A stretch of DNA of 64,000 bases. Origin: JAFAGO01 sp031987605 (lineage in GTDB: Bacteria > Bacteroidota > Bacteroidia > Flavobacteriales > Weeksellaceae). The notes under the pieces are model-generated. The model saw only the letters and a program-made list of their open reading frames with translations, was not told the origin of the DNA and ran no database searches. The DNA is taken from the NCBI GenBank assembly GCA_031987605.1, contig DALZZF010000001.1:434001-498000 (forward strand), written 5' to 3'. Below are positions 16,684 to 25,707 of the stretch, one piece after another. The translations under genes and the position numbers were made by a program. Position 1 is the first letter of the stretch; each line of letters opens with the position of its first letter.

Positions 16684-17550
16684 ATGGAAATGAATGTTTC
16701 AAATGAGCACGTAGAAGCGGCTCCAAAGAAGAAGGGAGGTTTAAATCCTACGTTAATTATTCCTATCCTGATTGCAATCGGGGTGTGTATTTATTTATTT
16801 GTACTGGGGAATCCCGGTAACTTTAAGGCCGATCCAAGGCTTGCAAATACTGCTTCGGTAGCATTTACAGATGTGGATAGATCGGAATTTAGCCCGGAAG
16901 GTTTTATGGGAATTATTTACATGGGAGGAGTAATTGTACCTATTCTTATCTCTTTTATGATTATTGTAATCGTATTCTCTTTCGAACGTTATTTTATCCT
17001 TAACAAAGCGCAAGGAAAAGGAAATCTTGACAATTTCGTAGGAAAAGTTAGAAGTCTTCTTAACCAAAACAAAGTAGATGAAGCCATTGAAGAATGCGAC
17101 AGACAACAGGGAACTGTAGGAAATGTTGTACGTGAAGGTCTTACTACTTACAAAGCTTTAGCGAACGATACTACTTTAAACAAAGAGCAGAAAATGGCAT
17201 CTTTGAATAAAGCAATTGAAGAAGCTACAACTCTTGAAATGCCGATGCTGGAGAAAAACATGATGATTCTTTCCACTTTGGGAACAGTAGCAACACTTGT
17301 TGCACTTCTTGGAACAGTATTGGGGATGATCGCGGCGTTCCACGCCTTAGGATCAGGAGGAGGAACTCCGGATTCAGCAAAACTTTCAGTAGGTATCTCC
17401 GAAGCACTTGTAAATACAGCTTTGGGTATTGGTACTTCTGCAGTAGCAATTATCCTTTACAACTTCTTTACTTCAAAAATTGATGGGATGACATTTAAGA
17501 TTGATGAAATCGCAATGTCTATTCAGCAGTCTTTTGCAGAATTCCATTAA
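16684..17550 (+). CDS. exbB: ExbB/TolQ/MotA-family proton channel protein
   Basis: A 288-residue inner-membrane protein that with ExbD and TonB forms the energy transducer for TonB-dependent outer-membrane transporters. An N-terminal hydrophobic helix (residues about 25-45) is followed by a second helix with IIYMGGVIVPILISFMI and then the MotA/TolQ/ExbB domain, whose signature ILSTLGTVATLVALLGTVLGMIAAFHAL and the final helix LVNTALGIGTSAVAIILYNFF are clear. It is the first gene of the exbB-exbD-exbD-tonB operon. The 248-nt AT-rich leader holds no exact TAnnTTTG box; AATACTTG near 16609 is a weak candidate. Confidence 0.93.
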   Translation: MEMNVSNEHVEAAPKKKGGLNPTLIIPILIAIGVCIYLFVLGNPGNFKADPRLANTASVAFTDVDRSEFSPEGFMGIIYMGGVIVPILISFMIIVIVFSFERYFILNKAQGKGNLDNFVGKVRSLLNQNKVDEAIEECDRQQGTVGNVVREGLTTYKALANDTTLNKEQKMASLNKAIEEATTLEMPMLEKNMMILSTLGTVATLVALLGTVLGMIAAFHALGSGGGTPDSAKLSVGISEALVNTALGIGTSAVAIILYNFFTSKIDGMTFKIDEIAMSIQQSFAEFH

Positions 17551-17615
17551 TATAAGAATGACCTGCAAAAAATTGCGGTCGCAGAAAAAGAAGTTTAATA
17601 ATAAATTGAAATATA

Positions 17616-18221
17616 ATGGCGAGAGTCAAACCAAAAAGACATAATATACGGGTGGACATGACGGCGATGACCGACGTCTCGTTCCTACTCCTTACGTTCT
17701 TTATCTTAACGGCTCAGTTTGCAAAGCCGGATGTGGAGACCATCAATGCGCCATCTTCGATATCTGAAAAATTGCTTCCCGAAGGAAGTTTAATGACGAT
17801 TCTTAGCACAACGGACGGCAGATTCTATTTTACACCGGTTGAAAACGGTAATGAAAGAATTAAACTGCTGGATAATATGGCGAAGAAGTTTAATACCACG
17901 TTTACAGATAAAGAAAAAGCCGCATTTGCGAATGTGAAATCCATAGGTGTTCCAATGAATCAACTAAAAGGATTTTTGGAACTTACACCGGACGAACAGA
18001 AAGCATATAAGTCTCCAGGAATTCCGATGGACAGTACCAACAAACAGTTAATCGACTGGGTACAGCAAAGTCTTGCCGTAAACCCTGATTACAAATTAGC
18101 AATCAAAGGGGATACAGATACAAAATATCCTAGAGTCAAAGGATTATTTGAAGGACTGAGAGATATTGATTTTCTTAAATTTTGGCTGATTACGAATCAA
18201 GAAGTTAATACAAATAACTAA
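17616..18221 (+). CDS. exbD: ExbD family protein, first operon copy
   Basis: A 201-residue ExbD. A basic N-terminus (ARVKPKRHNIRVDMT) precedes a single helix with the critical aspartate in MTDVSFLLLTFFIL. The periplasmic domain is longer than in the second copy and ends TNQEVNTNN. Two different ExbD proteins per operon is the usual Bacteroidetes arrangement, and they may form heteromeric plugs in the ExbB pentamer. It lies 65 nt after exbB and 6 nt before the next exbD. Confidence 0.92.
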   Translation: MARVKPKRHNIRVDMTAMTDVSFLLLTFFILTAQFAKPDVETINAPSSISEKLLPEGSLMTILSTTDGRFYFTPVENGNERIKLLDNMAKKFNTTFTDKEKAAFANVKSIGVPMNQLKGFLELTPDEQKAYKSPGIPMDSTNKQLIDWVQQSLAVNPDYKLAIKGDTDTKYPRVKGLFEGLRDIDFLKFWLITNQEVNTNN

Positions 18222-18227
18222 TAAGAA

Positions 18228-18800
18228 ATGGCAGAAGTACAAGTAAAGGATAGTGGTGACAAAGGAAGTAAAGTTCGGTCCAAGAAACTGAACCCTTCCG
18301 TTGACTTAACTCCTATGGTGGATCTGGCATTTCTTTTGATTACATTCTTCATGCTGGTAACCACGTTCAGCAAACCGAATGTAATGGATTTAGGCCTTCC
18401 GGCCAAGCCAAAAGAAAATCAGAAACCACCAGATACTGAAATTGATTTAACCAACTCTATCAGTATCATTATTGGGAAAGATAACAGAGTTTTCTATCAT
18501 CAGCAGGATAAAGCAGGGTTGAACGATCAAACCCTCATGGAAACTACTTTTGATAGAAATGGGATTACAAAAGTAATCGAGAGTGCTAAAGCAAGAGCAA
18601 AAAATAAAGACCTGTTTACAGTAATTATTAAGCCTACTGACGATGCATTATATAAAAATTTTGTTGATATTTTAGATGAAATGGAGATCACCAAAAACGA
18701 AAGATACGGGATTACCGATATCAAACCGTATGAACTCGATATCTATAAGAGAAAAGTTGGTGAATCCACTGCGGCACAACCATCAAATCCAACAAATTAA
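18228..18800 (+). CDS. exbD: ExbD family protein, second operon copy
   Basis: A 190-residue ExbD with the membrane aspartate in TPMVDLAFLLITFFMLVTTF and the downstream NVMDLGLPAK stretch. The periplasmic domain includes IGKDNRVFYHQQ and ITKNERYGITDIKPYELD. It is more similar to the isolated copy at 6322 than to the preceding operon copy, so the isolated gene is probably derived from this type. The spacing to tonB is 19 nt. Confidence 0.92.
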   Translation: MAEVQVKDSGDKGSKVRSKKLNPSVDLTPMVDLAFLLITFFMLVTTFSKPNVMDLGLPAKPKENQKPPDTEIDLTNSISIIIGKDNRVFYHQQDKAGLNDQTLMETTFDRNGITKVIESAKARAKNKDLFTVIIKPTDDALYKNFVDILDEMEITKNERYGITDIKPYELDIYKRKVGESTAAQPSNPTN

Positions 18801-18819
18801 TATTTTTAAATAAGAAGAT

Positions 18820-19665
18820 ATGACGAATGACATAGAATACAATAAAGATCTAAATCTGGATGAAATTGTATTTGAGAACAGAAATAAGGAATATGGTGCA
18901 TATGATTTGCGTACCAAATATCCGAGAATTCTTACCAAAGCCTTCATTGTCGGAACCGTTCTTTTTCTTTTAGCTGCCATTACTCCATTCGTAGTAATGA
19001 AGATCAAACAATTGGCAGCCAAAGAAAAAACGGAAGTTAACGCTAAATTAATCGATATTATTCCAGAAGAAGAAACGATTATTGAAGATAAACCTGAAGA
19101 AGCGCCACCGCCACCGCCACCTAAAGTTGAAGAACAGCAACAGGAAGTGATTCAGAATGTTGTTCCGGAACCAGTGAAAGCGCCTAAAATTGAAACGCCA
19201 CCACCACCAATCTCCAAACAGTTGGAAACTACTACAGGTGTCGTTGCGCAGGAAGGAGTGAAAACACCAAGTTATACACCACCGCCACCACCGCCATCTA
19301 CAGGTACCAGAACTTCAACAGCAGAAGTAAAACCTCAGGTAAGCGAAACTCAGGTATATACCGAAGTAGAGCAAACCGCGGAATTCCCAGGAGGAATCAA
19401 TTCATTTAGAAATAAAGTTCAAGGTGGATTTGATACTTCAGTGATGGATGGAGATGAAGGAACTGTAAAAACAGAAGTTACCTTTATTGTTGAACGTGAC
19501 GGATCAATTACAGACGTAAAGGCAAGCGGTTCCAACAGAACGTTTAATGATGAAGCAGTAAGAACTGTGAAATCCATTAGAAATAAGTGGACACCTGCAA
19601 AAATTAATGGTAAAGCGGTACGTTACCGTTTCAGAATGCCACTTACAATGCAGTTTGAATATTAA
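18820..19665 (+). CDS. tonB: TonB family energy transducer
   Basis: A 281-residue TonB. A cytoplasmic N-terminus with the Bacteroidetes-typical FENRNKEYGAYDLR is followed by one membrane helix (about residues 40-60), a periplasmic spacer with several proline runs (PPPPPPK, TPPPP, PPPPPPS), and the C-terminal TonB domain: VEQTAEFPGGINSFR, then EVTFIVERDGSITDVK and PAKINGKAVRYRFRMPLTMQF. It should span the periplasm and drive outer-membrane receptors with energy from the ExbBD proton channel. A strong hairpin terminator follows 30 nt downstream. Confidence 0.95.
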   Translation: MTNDIEYNKDLNLDEIVFENRNKEYGAYDLRTKYPRILTKAFIVGTVLFLLAAITPFVVMKIKQLAAKEKTEVNAKLIDIIPEEETIIEDKPEEAPPPPPPKVEEQQQEVIQNVVPEPVKAPKIETPPPPISKQLETTTGVVAQEGVKTPSYTPPPPPPSTGTRTSTAEVKPQVSETQVYTEVEQTAEFPGGINSFRNKVQGGFDTSVMDGDEGTVKTEVTFIVERDGSITDVKASGSNRTFNDEAVRTVKSIRNKWTPAKINGKAVRYRFRMPLTMQFEY

Positions 19666-19694
19666 GAAAATCTGAAATTTATCAGAATATTTAT

Positions 19695-19732
19695 AAAGAG
19701 GGGGACAATTTTTAGTCTTCCTCTTTTTATTT
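19695..19732 (+). terminator. Terminator after tonB
   Basis: AAAGAGGGGGAC pairs over 12 bp, with two G-U pairs, with GTCTTCCTCTTT across an AATTTTTA loop, followed by T-rich sequence. The next -7 box begins 5 nt later. Confidence 0.85.
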
Positions 19733-19736
19733 TTTA

Positions 19737-19744
19737 TAATTTTG
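19737..19744 (+). promoter_or_regulatory. -7 box of the small membrane protein / PstS-like genes
   Basis: TAATTTTG matches TAnnTTTG and ends only 5 nt before the ATG at 19750. If used, transcription would begin at or next to the start codon, giving a leaderless or nearly leaderless mRNA. Confidence 0.5.
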
Positions 19745-19749
19745 TAGGT

Positions 19750-19935
19750 ATGACATTCAAATGGTTATCGTCTTTAGCAGGATTTCTCTATATCATATTG
19801 GGAATTGTTGTTATCGTTTATAAATTTTTTATCGTTGTTCTGGAACCCAATGTGGCATATCCTTTAGGGGTATTGCTCATTCTGTATGGTGCTTTCCGGA
19901 TTCTAAGAGTTTTTTACAAAAGCAAAGAAAGATGA
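19750..19935 (+). CDS. Small membrane protein, unknown function
   Basis: A 61-residue protein with two hydrophobic helices (about residues 6-26 and 34-52) and a basic tail ending FYKSKER. The stop overlaps the ATG of the PstS-like gene by 4 nt (ATGA), indicating translational coupling. I do not recognise a named family. Its steady presence between tonB and a PstS-like gene is something I would expect in related genomes, but I cannot verify that here. Confidence 0.7.
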   Translation: MTFKWLSSLAGFLYIILGIVVIVYKFFIVVLEPNVAYPLGVLLILYGAFRILRVFYKSKER

Positions 19936-20801
19936 TTAAAAACATTGTTGCTCTTCTTGTCCTTCTATTTTTTATGGGATGCAAAAAAGAACAACCTAAG
20001 CAGAAAGCATCCTACTATAAAGGAAAACTTACGGTTCTTACTGATGATTCCTTTAAAAGTGTAACGGAAGGGCTTGCACAGGGCTATATGATTAGCTATC
20101 CGGAATCGCAGATTATTGTGGAAACCAAGAAAGAAGATCTTGGATTTTTGGATTTGCTTGAAGGAAAAGCAAAAGTGGTGGTCATGTCAAGAGATTTGAA
20201 TTCCCGGGAAATTGAAGAATATAAAAAACGCACAAGTTTGGATTATCAGCCAGCGAGGTTTGCAGAAGATGCCGTGGTTTTTATTGTTCCGGCAGAATCA
20301 CCCAAAACGTCTATCAGTATGGAGGAAATAAAAGCCGGTATGGAATCTGAGCAAAAACCTTTTGTTTTTGATGGAACCAATGCGAGTAATCTAAATTTTG
20401 TTGCACAAAAATTAAATAAAAAACCCGGCGATCTCAAATTTTCCATTATTAATGGAAACAAAAATGTAATAGAAGAACTTTCGAAATTTCAGAATAAAAT
20501 AGGAGTAATTGGCTACAACACCATCAGCCGTCCTTATGATAAGGAATCACAGGCACTGCGTTCCCGAATAAAAATTCTGCCGGTTGTTCAAGATGGTGCT
20601 ACCTACGATATTACCCCGGAAAATCTTCGTGTTTTAAAATATCCTTTTACCCGGATATTATATTTTCTCAGTAACGAAGGAGGCTTTAATATCGGTAATG
20701 GATTCATACGCTATTCTTGTACCATGATCGGTCAAAAAATAGTTCAGAAAGAAGGATTACAACCCTATAATCTCTACAGGAGAGAAGTCGAAATGCGTTA
20801 A
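19932..20801 (+). CDS. PstS-like periplasmic substrate-binding lipoprotein
   Basis: A 289-residue lipoprotein. The signal peptide is very hydrophobic with lipobox FFMGC, followed by KKEQPKQ. The remainder is a PBP-like domain of the phosphate-binding (PstS/SphX) superfamily, with KLTVLTDDSFKSVTEGL, VVVMSRDLNSREIEEYK and AEDAVVFIVPAESP. The last two match the substrate-site loops of PstS relatives. There are no pstCAB permease genes nearby; in Bacteroidetes such proteins are often linked to tonB operons and their ligand is uncertain. It is translationally coupled to the preceding small membrane protein. Confidence 0.8.
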   Translation: MIKNIVALLVLLFFMGCKKEQPKQKASYYKGKLTVLTDDSFKSVTEGLAQGYMISYPESQIIVETKKEDLGFLDLLEGKAKVVVMSRDLNSREIEEYKKRTSLDYQPARFAEDAVVFIVPAESPKTSISMEEIKAGMESEQKPFVFDGTNASNLNFVAQKLNKKPGDLKFSIINGNKNVIEELSKFQNKIGVIGYNTISRPYDKESQALRSRIKILPVVQDGATYDITPENLRVLKYPFTRILYFLSNEGGFNIGNGFIRYSCTMIGQKIVQKEGLQPYNLYRREVEMR

Positions 20802-20910
20802 TTTTTATTAAAATAATGGGCTGTAAATAATGATTTCCGTATTTTGGTCTGGAAATTGCCAAATAATATCAAAACGATTAAATTTTAACTAACAAAAAAT
20901 AAAGGATAAA

Positions 20911-22563
20911 ATGAATGTGACTAAGAAGATTGTTGTTGGGACTGCCTTGTCAGTATTCTCTTACGCTGCTCACGGGCAAACTTTACAAGAGGGAATCACG
21001 GCTACAGACAGTCATAAATATGCAAAAGCGAAGCAAATCTTTACCGATATGATTGCACAATCGCCAACTGCGGAAAATTATTTTTATCTGGGGAATACCT
21101 ATCTTACCCAATTCGAGCCCAATTTTGATCTTGCGGCGGAGAATTTCAATAAAGGACTTGCAGCCGATAAAAAAGATTATCTTAATAAAATAGGTCTCGC
21201 TAGCATTAAATTAGGCAAAGGAGACAAGTCCGGTGTTGCCGATATTCAGAAAATTGTTGAAGAATCCAAAGGAAAAGATTCTGAAGTTCTATATCGTGCC
21301 GGAGAAGCGCTTACTCTGTTTGAAAAAAATAGTAATCCTGATCTTGCCGTAGATTATATCAACAGAGCGGTTGAAAAACCGCCTAAAGGTGGTGTTCCTG
21401 CTTACTATTATTATACTTTGGGGGATGCTTATCGTTTGAAAATTACCAATAGCCCGCAAGTTGCAGGTGCAGCAATGTCAGCGTATGATAAAGCGCTTCC
21501 TTTAGCGAGAAATAAAGCCTCTGTTTATACCAGAATTGCAACACTTTGGATGGCGGCACAACAATGGCAAAATGCAAAAGAGAATATAGATAAAGCCATT
21601 GCGGCTGATCAAAGTTATGCTCCAGCATACAAAGCAAAAGCAGGATATGATATCCGTTACCAGCAAAATGCACTGGCAACACAGGATTTGCTGAATTATG
21701 CCAAGTATGCCGATGAAGATCCGTATACACAGTTGGAAATTTCAAAACTTTTCTTCACCAATGAAGATTATGCGAATGCAAAAACCACTCTGGATAAAAT
21801 TTTTGATAAAGTAGATGATCCTATTAAATACAAACTTCGCGCTTATATTCAGTACGGAGACAGTGATTATGCTGGTGCAAAACAAAACATCAGTACATTC
21901 GTTTCAAAAGTAAACCAATCGAGAGTTCAGCCTGCAGACCAAGGTCTTATCGGTTTAATTGATGCAGGTCTTGCAAAAAATGAAACCGATGCCGCTAAAA
22001 AAGAAACTTTGTTAGCCGAATCCCGTCAAAAAATTGCATTGGCAAAAAGTGCAAAAGATGAAACCATGAAATGGGATGAAGAACTTGCCAAAATTGCAGG
22101 GGGTGGAGGTGCAACTCAGGCTGCTGCAGATGCCGGAGCTACCAGCCCGGAAATTGAAGCCCTGAAAAAACAGGTCGCTGCAAATCCGCATGATACCGAT
22201 GCGCTTTTTAAACTGGCAACCTCTTACCAGAATGTAGAAAACTGGAACGGAGCAATTCTCTCCTGGCAGAAGATGATTAATCTGCTTCCGGATTGGGCTC
22301 CTGCGTATTATAGCCAAGGATATGCTTACCAAAGAGCAGAAAATAATGAAATGGCAAAAGTGAGCTATGAAAAATATATTTCTACAGTAAAACCTGCCGA
22401 ACTGGAAGCCAACAAAGAATCTTTATCTTATGCTTATTTTGCAGTTGCTTACCTTGAAAAAGACAGCAATCCGGGAAAAGCAAAAGAATATGTTGCAAAA
22501 TCAGTACAGTTGAACCCTACCTATCAGGATGCGATTGCACTGAACAAACAGTTGAATCCTTAA
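20911..22563 (+). CDS. Tetratricopeptide repeat protein, exported
   Basis: A 550-residue protein. The Sec signal peptide MNVTKKIVVGTALSVFSYAA is followed by HGQ. The mature part is alpha-helical with TPR-like pairs: YAKAKQIFTDMIAQSPTAEN, YFYLGNTYLTQF, AAQQWQNAKENIDKAIAADQ and, near the C-terminus, DALFKLATSYQNVENWNGAI and AKEYVAKSVQLNPTYQDA. A low-complexity AGGGGATQAAADAGAT linker near residue 400 splits it into two helical blocks. It is presumably a periplasmic scaffold. TATTTTGG at 20859-20866 is one base off a TAnnTTTG box, so it may have its own promoter. Confidence 0.85.
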   Translation: MNVTKKIVVGTALSVFSYAAHGQTLQEGITATDSHKYAKAKQIFTDMIAQSPTAENYFYLGNTYLTQFEPNFDLAAENFNKGLAADKKDYLNKIGLASIKLGKGDKSGVADIQKIVEESKGKDSEVLYRAGEALTLFEKNSNPDLAVDYINRAVEKPPKGGVPAYYYYTLGDAYRLKITNSPQVAGAAMSAYDKALPLARNKASVYTRIATLWMAAQQWQNAKENIDKAIAADQSYAPAYKAKAGYDIRYQQNALATQDLLNYAKYADEDPYTQLEISKLFFTNEDYANAKTTLDKIFDKVDDPIKYKLRAYIQYGDSDYAGAKQNISTFVSKVNQSRVQPADQGLIGLIDAGLAKNETDAAKKETLLAESRQKIALAKSAKDETMKWDEELAKIAGGGGATQAAADAGATSPEIEALKKQVAANPHDTDALFKLATSYQNVENWNGAILSWQKMINLLPDWAPAYYSQGYAYQRAENNEMAKVSYEKYISTVKPAELEANKESLSYAYFAVAYLEKDSNPGKAKEYVAKSVQLNPTYQDAIALNKQLNP

Positions 22564-22589
22564 TTCTGAAAAATAGAATTTAAATAAAC

Positions 22590-22618
22590 AATCCGGTCTT
22601 TCTAAGATCGGATTTTGT
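22590..22618 (+). terminator. Terminator after the TPR gene
   Basis: AATCCGGTCTT pairs with AAGATCGGATT (11 bp, one G-U) around TCT, followed by TTGTTATTTTT. The tail overlaps the next promoter box. Confidence 0.8.
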
Positions 22619-22626
22619 TATTTTTG
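22619..22626 (+). promoter_or_regulatory. -7 box of bshB1
   Basis: TATTTTTG matches TAnnTTTG, 17 nt before the ATG at 22644, embedded in the T-tract of the upstream terminator. Confidence 0.55.
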
Positions 22627-22643
22627 TACATAATTTTTAAAAT

Positions 22644-23366
22644 ATGAAAGTCGATATTCTTGCCATTGGTGCGCATCCTGATGATGTAGAATTAGGTTGT
22701 GGAGGAACCATCGCCAAAATGATTGCCGAACAAAAAAAAGTCGCAATTGTGGATTTAACTCAGGGCGAACTGGGAACAAGAGGAACCGAAGAAACCAGAA
22801 GAGAAGAAGCGCAGAATTCAGCAAATATTCTCGGTGTTTTGTCCAGAGAAAATTTAAAAATGAAAGACGGATTTCTTCAGCATATAGAAGAATATCATTT
22901 GAGAATCGTGAAAGCTATTCGCAAATATCAGCCGGAAATTGTTCTCGCGAATGCCATTGATGACCGTCATCCCGATCATGCAAAAGCGGCAAAATTAGTT
23001 TCTGATGCCTGTTTTCTTTCCGGATTACGCAAGATTGAAACCTTTAATGAAGAAGGAATTCGGCAAGAGATTTGGAGGCCAAAACAAATTTACCATTACA
23101 TCCAGTGGAAACATATTGCTCCTGATTTTGTAATTGATATTACCGGATATTTAGACAAAAAAATTGAAGCTTGTCTCGCTTTCAAGACTCAATTTTATGA
23201 TCCGAATTCTCAGGAACCCGTTACTCCAATCGCTACAAAAGACTTTTTGGAAAGCTTAACCTATCGCGCCCAGGATTTGGGAAGACTATCGGGAGTTACT
23301 TATGCGGAAGGCTTTACCACAGAAAAGTTGATGGCATTGAAAAATTTTGAAGGAATAATTTTATAG
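22644..23366 (+). CDS. bshB1: Bacillithiol biosynthesis deacetylase BshB1
   Basis: A 240-residue PIG-L/LmbE-type zinc deacetylase that removes the acetyl group from GlcNAc-malate during bacillithiol synthesis. The zinc-binding motif AIGAHPDDVELGCGG is at residues 7-21, and the distal histidines are in DDRHPDHAKAAKL. QGELGTRGT and CLAFKTQFY are typical of the BshB1 subgroup rather than of mycothiol MshB or general LmbE proteins. Other bsh genes are not in the window. A tRNA-His gene follows 35 nt downstream. Confidence 0.92.
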   Translation: MKVDILAIGAHPDDVELGCGGTIAKMIAEQKKVAIVDLTQGELGTRGTEETRREEAQNSANILGVLSRENLKMKDGFLQHIEEYHLRIVKAIRKYQPEIVLANAIDDRHPDHAKAAKLVSDACFLSGLRKIETFNEEGIRQEIWRPKQIYHYIQWKHIAPDFVIDITGYLDKKIEACLAFKTQFYDPNSQEPVTPIATKDFLESLTYRAQDLGRLSGVTYAEGFTTEKLMALKNFEGIIL

Positions 23367-23381
23367 TTTTGCAGAAAGTAC

Positions 23382-23389
23382 TATATTTG
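23382..23389 (+). promoter_or_regulatory. -7 box of the tRNA-His gene
   Basis: TATATTTG followed by C matches the strong form TAnnTTTGC and ends 12 nt before the tRNA 5' end. Confidence 0.6.
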
Positions 23390-23401
23390 CATCCACAAAA
23401 T

Positions 23402-23476
<75 letters not shown>

Positions 23477-23478
23477 CA

Positions 23479-23510
23479 AAAAAGCATCCGAATTTCGGAT
23501 GCTTTTTTTT
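23479..23510 (+). terminator. Terminator of tRNA-His
   Basis: AAAAGCATCCGAA pairs perfectly with TTCGGATGCTTTT around a 2-4 nt loop, followed by further T residues. It is a strong Rho-independent terminator. Confidence 0.93.
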
Positions 23511-23568
23511 ACCGCTTTTTCACCCTATTTTCACTTGGTATTTTTATGAGTTTTGAACTTTTATTAAT

Positions 23569-25362
23569 TTGAAGTTCAAAGTTTTGCAGTTGGATAAACA
23601 GCCGTTTCTGTATTTTTTTCTGTCTCTTGTCTCCGGAATTATTGTTGCGGATCTATGGGGAATGCATCAGAATTTACTTACTATTTTACTGGTGGTTTTG
23701 TTTTTGTCTGTATTTTCTTTCAGAGCAAAACATACTATTTTTCTAAAGTTCCGCCCGGTTTTGCTGATGTTGATTTTCTTTTTATTTGGAGCGTATCTTC
23801 ATTTATTCCAATCGGAAAAGCCATCGCTTCCCAAAATGAAAGAGAAAGAAAAACTCATTTTCACGATTGATAAAAAACTCAATTCGACTGAGAAAAATAG
23901 AAGGTACATCATCAATTTTCAAAAAAACGGAGACACTCACAAAGCCGTACTTTCTGTGTCAAAGCATATTCAGGAATTTGATTTTAAACATATTTATAAA
24001 GCGGATTTCATCATTCAAAAACCGTTTTCGCCAACTTATGATTTTCAATTCGATTATTCAAAATATCTGGCAAGACAGCATGTTTATTACCAGTTTTACC
24101 TTCCGGAAAAATTTCAGTTTGCAGACCAAAAAAAAATATCGGTAGGAGATCGGATTAAGCAGCACCGTTTTGAACTTTTAAATAAAATTGAAAATGCCGG
24201 TATGTCTTCGCCAACAAAGAATTTTCTGAAAGGAATTATTTTGGCAGATCGTACGGAATTGGGACAAATTGCGGTTCAGGATTTTAACCGTTCCGGACTG
24301 ATGCATTTTCTTGCCATTTCCGGCACCCATATTGTGATTATTTTTTGGATGTTGATGTTGATATTCAGGCGTTTGTTTCCACTGAAGTTACAAATGTTAG
24401 CCATTATTTTGAGTTTGGTTTTTATCTGGTTTTTTGCTTTATATATTGGCTTTGGAAATTCGGTTTTGCGTTCTTGTGTGATGATTAATGTGTACTATGT
24501 TTATGTTCTTTTGCAGCGGAAAACGGATTTGCTACATGCTCTTTCTCTTGCCGGAATAATTATTTTATTCATGGATACGCAACAGATTTTCGACATTGGT
24601 TTTCAGTTGAGTTTTCTTGCGGTTTTCGGTATTTTCTGGTTGAATGAACCGATTTTAAAATACTTTCCTTTTCCGAAAAATCTTTTTCAGGAGATTTTGC
24701 AGAATACCTTTTCCATGTCAGTTTCGGCACAACTCATCACCATTCCTGTGGTGCTGTATTATTTTCATCAATTTTCCTGGATGTCAGTTCCGGCAAACCT
24801 TTTAATTGTTCCCCTTTCTGAAATTGTGATTATTTCTTCATTTGTGATGACACTATTTTTTGGAGTCAATTTTTCATTTGATTTTGTCCTCGGTATTTAT
24901 GATTTGATGGTGCATATTTTACTGAAAGGAATTCATTGGTTTGCGGATCAGGATTTTGCTTTTACAAAGAATATTCCCATGAGTTTGGGCGAAGTTGTAT
25001 GTTGTTTTGCGATGTTTTACTTTCTGCGATTTCTTATTGTAAAGGTGAATATCAGGAACGTATTTATTTTTGTTTCTATGTTGGCGGTATTTTTTACCAT
25101 TCGTTTAGTTCTTACCAATTTGCAGAATTCCCGTAGTGAAATTTTAGTTGTAAAATACTTTAAATCCGAAATTGTAATCAGAAAAAATAAAGAAGATATT
25201 GTGTTTTATTTTCAAAAAGGACTCAATAAAAAAGACCTTACCAAAAATATCATTGATCCATATCTTTCATCTCGAAGGCAGAAAGAATATAAACTTCAGC
25301 CGATGAATAATTCATCGGTTCAATTTGATGGTAAAACCATTTTTTTTAGGGATGAAAATTAG
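23569..25362 (+). CDS. comEC: ComEC/Rec2 family competence membrane protein
   Basis: A 597-residue polytopic membrane protein of the DNA-uptake channel family. An N-terminal DUF4131-type region (about residues 10-180) with two helices and a soluble OB-like part is followed by the Competence domain. That domain carries the diagnostic ISGTHIVII and FGNSVLRSCVMI motifs and about ten further membrane segments. The C-terminal metallo-beta-lactamase domain of Gram-positive ComEC is absent; a short tail of about 70 residues (ILVVKYFKSEIVIRKNKEDI) takes its place, which is usual in Bacteroidetes. The start is TTG at 23569, since the only nearby ATG (23546) is out of frame and stops at once. It is thought to pass single-stranded DNA across the inner membrane. 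Confidence 0.88.
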   Translation: MKFKVLQLDKQPFLYFFLSLVSGIIVADLWGMHQNLLTILLVVLFLSVFSFRAKHTIFLKFRPVLLMLIFFLFGAYLHLFQSEKPSLPKMKEKEKLIFTIDKKLNSTEKNRRYIINFQKNGDTHKAVLSVSKHIQEFDFKHIYKADFIIQKPFSPTYDFQFDYSKYLARQHVYYQFYLPEKFQFADQKKISVGDRIKQHRFELLNKIENAGMSSPTKNFLKGIILADRTELGQIAVQDFNRSGLMHFLAISGTHIVIIFWMLMLIFRRLFPLKLQMLAIILSLVFIWFFALYIGFGNSVLRSCVMINVYYVYVLLQRKTDLLHALSLAGIIILFMDTQQIFDIGFQLSFLAVFGIFWLNEPILKYFPFPKNLFQEILQNTFSMSVSAQLITIPVVLYYFHQFSWMSVPANLLIVPLSEIVIISSFVMTLFFGVNFSFDFVLGIYDLMVHILLKGIHWFADQDFAFTKNIPMSLGEVVCCFAMFYFLRFLIVKVNIRNVFIFVSMLAVFFTIRLVLTNLQNSRSEILVVKYFKSEIVIRKNKEDIVFYFQKGLNKKDLTKNIIDPYLSSRRQKEYKLQPMNNSSVQFDGKTIFFRDEN

Positions 25363-25447
25363 AAATTTTTCATACAGATCATTACATAACTTCATATTTA
25401 GTTTTTATACATGCTGTTATTTCAATACAATAAAAATATGCATTACT

Positions 25448-25504
25448 TTTGTCATGCTGTAAGCATCTCTACAAAGAAAGTTTAGATTTCTTCGAAATGA
25501 CAAA
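25448..25504. repeat. Inverted-repeat element in the comEC-sdhC gap
   Basis: TTTGTCAT at 25448-25455 and ATGACAAA at 25497-25504 bound a 57-bp unit containing AGCATCTCTACAAAGAAAG and TTTAGATTTCTTCGAAATGA. It looks like the small dispersed intergenic repeats of flavobacteria, which have GTCAT/ATGAC ends. No second copy occurs in this window. The rest of the 345-nt gap is AT-rich and holds only the sdhC promoter box. Confidence 0.45.
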
Positions 25505-25672
25505 CCTTGTGTTCAGGTATTTTTTTACTGTATTCTCATGGCTTGCTTAAGTTCAATTTCTATATTACAAATTCTAGTAAAATTTTCAACAATTTTAATG
25601 CTCTATTATTTAGAAACATTACAAACTAAATAATTCTGATATTTCTCACTTTCACTGTACGTCCACATTGTC

Positions 25673-25680
25673 TACATTTG
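25673..25680 (+). promoter_or_regulatory. -7 box of the sdhCAB operon
   Basis: TACATTTG matches TAnnTTTG and lies 27 nt before the sdhC start. It is the only exact box in the last 150 nt of the gap. Confidence 0.55.
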
Positions 25681-25707
25681 TGATTATCGAATTTTTAAAG
25701 AAAAACT

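Noticed and set aside
23569..25362. ComEC as a truncated pseudogene
   Set aside because: The missing metallo-beta-lactamase domain is normal for Bacteroidetes ComEC and the Competence-domain motifs are intact.
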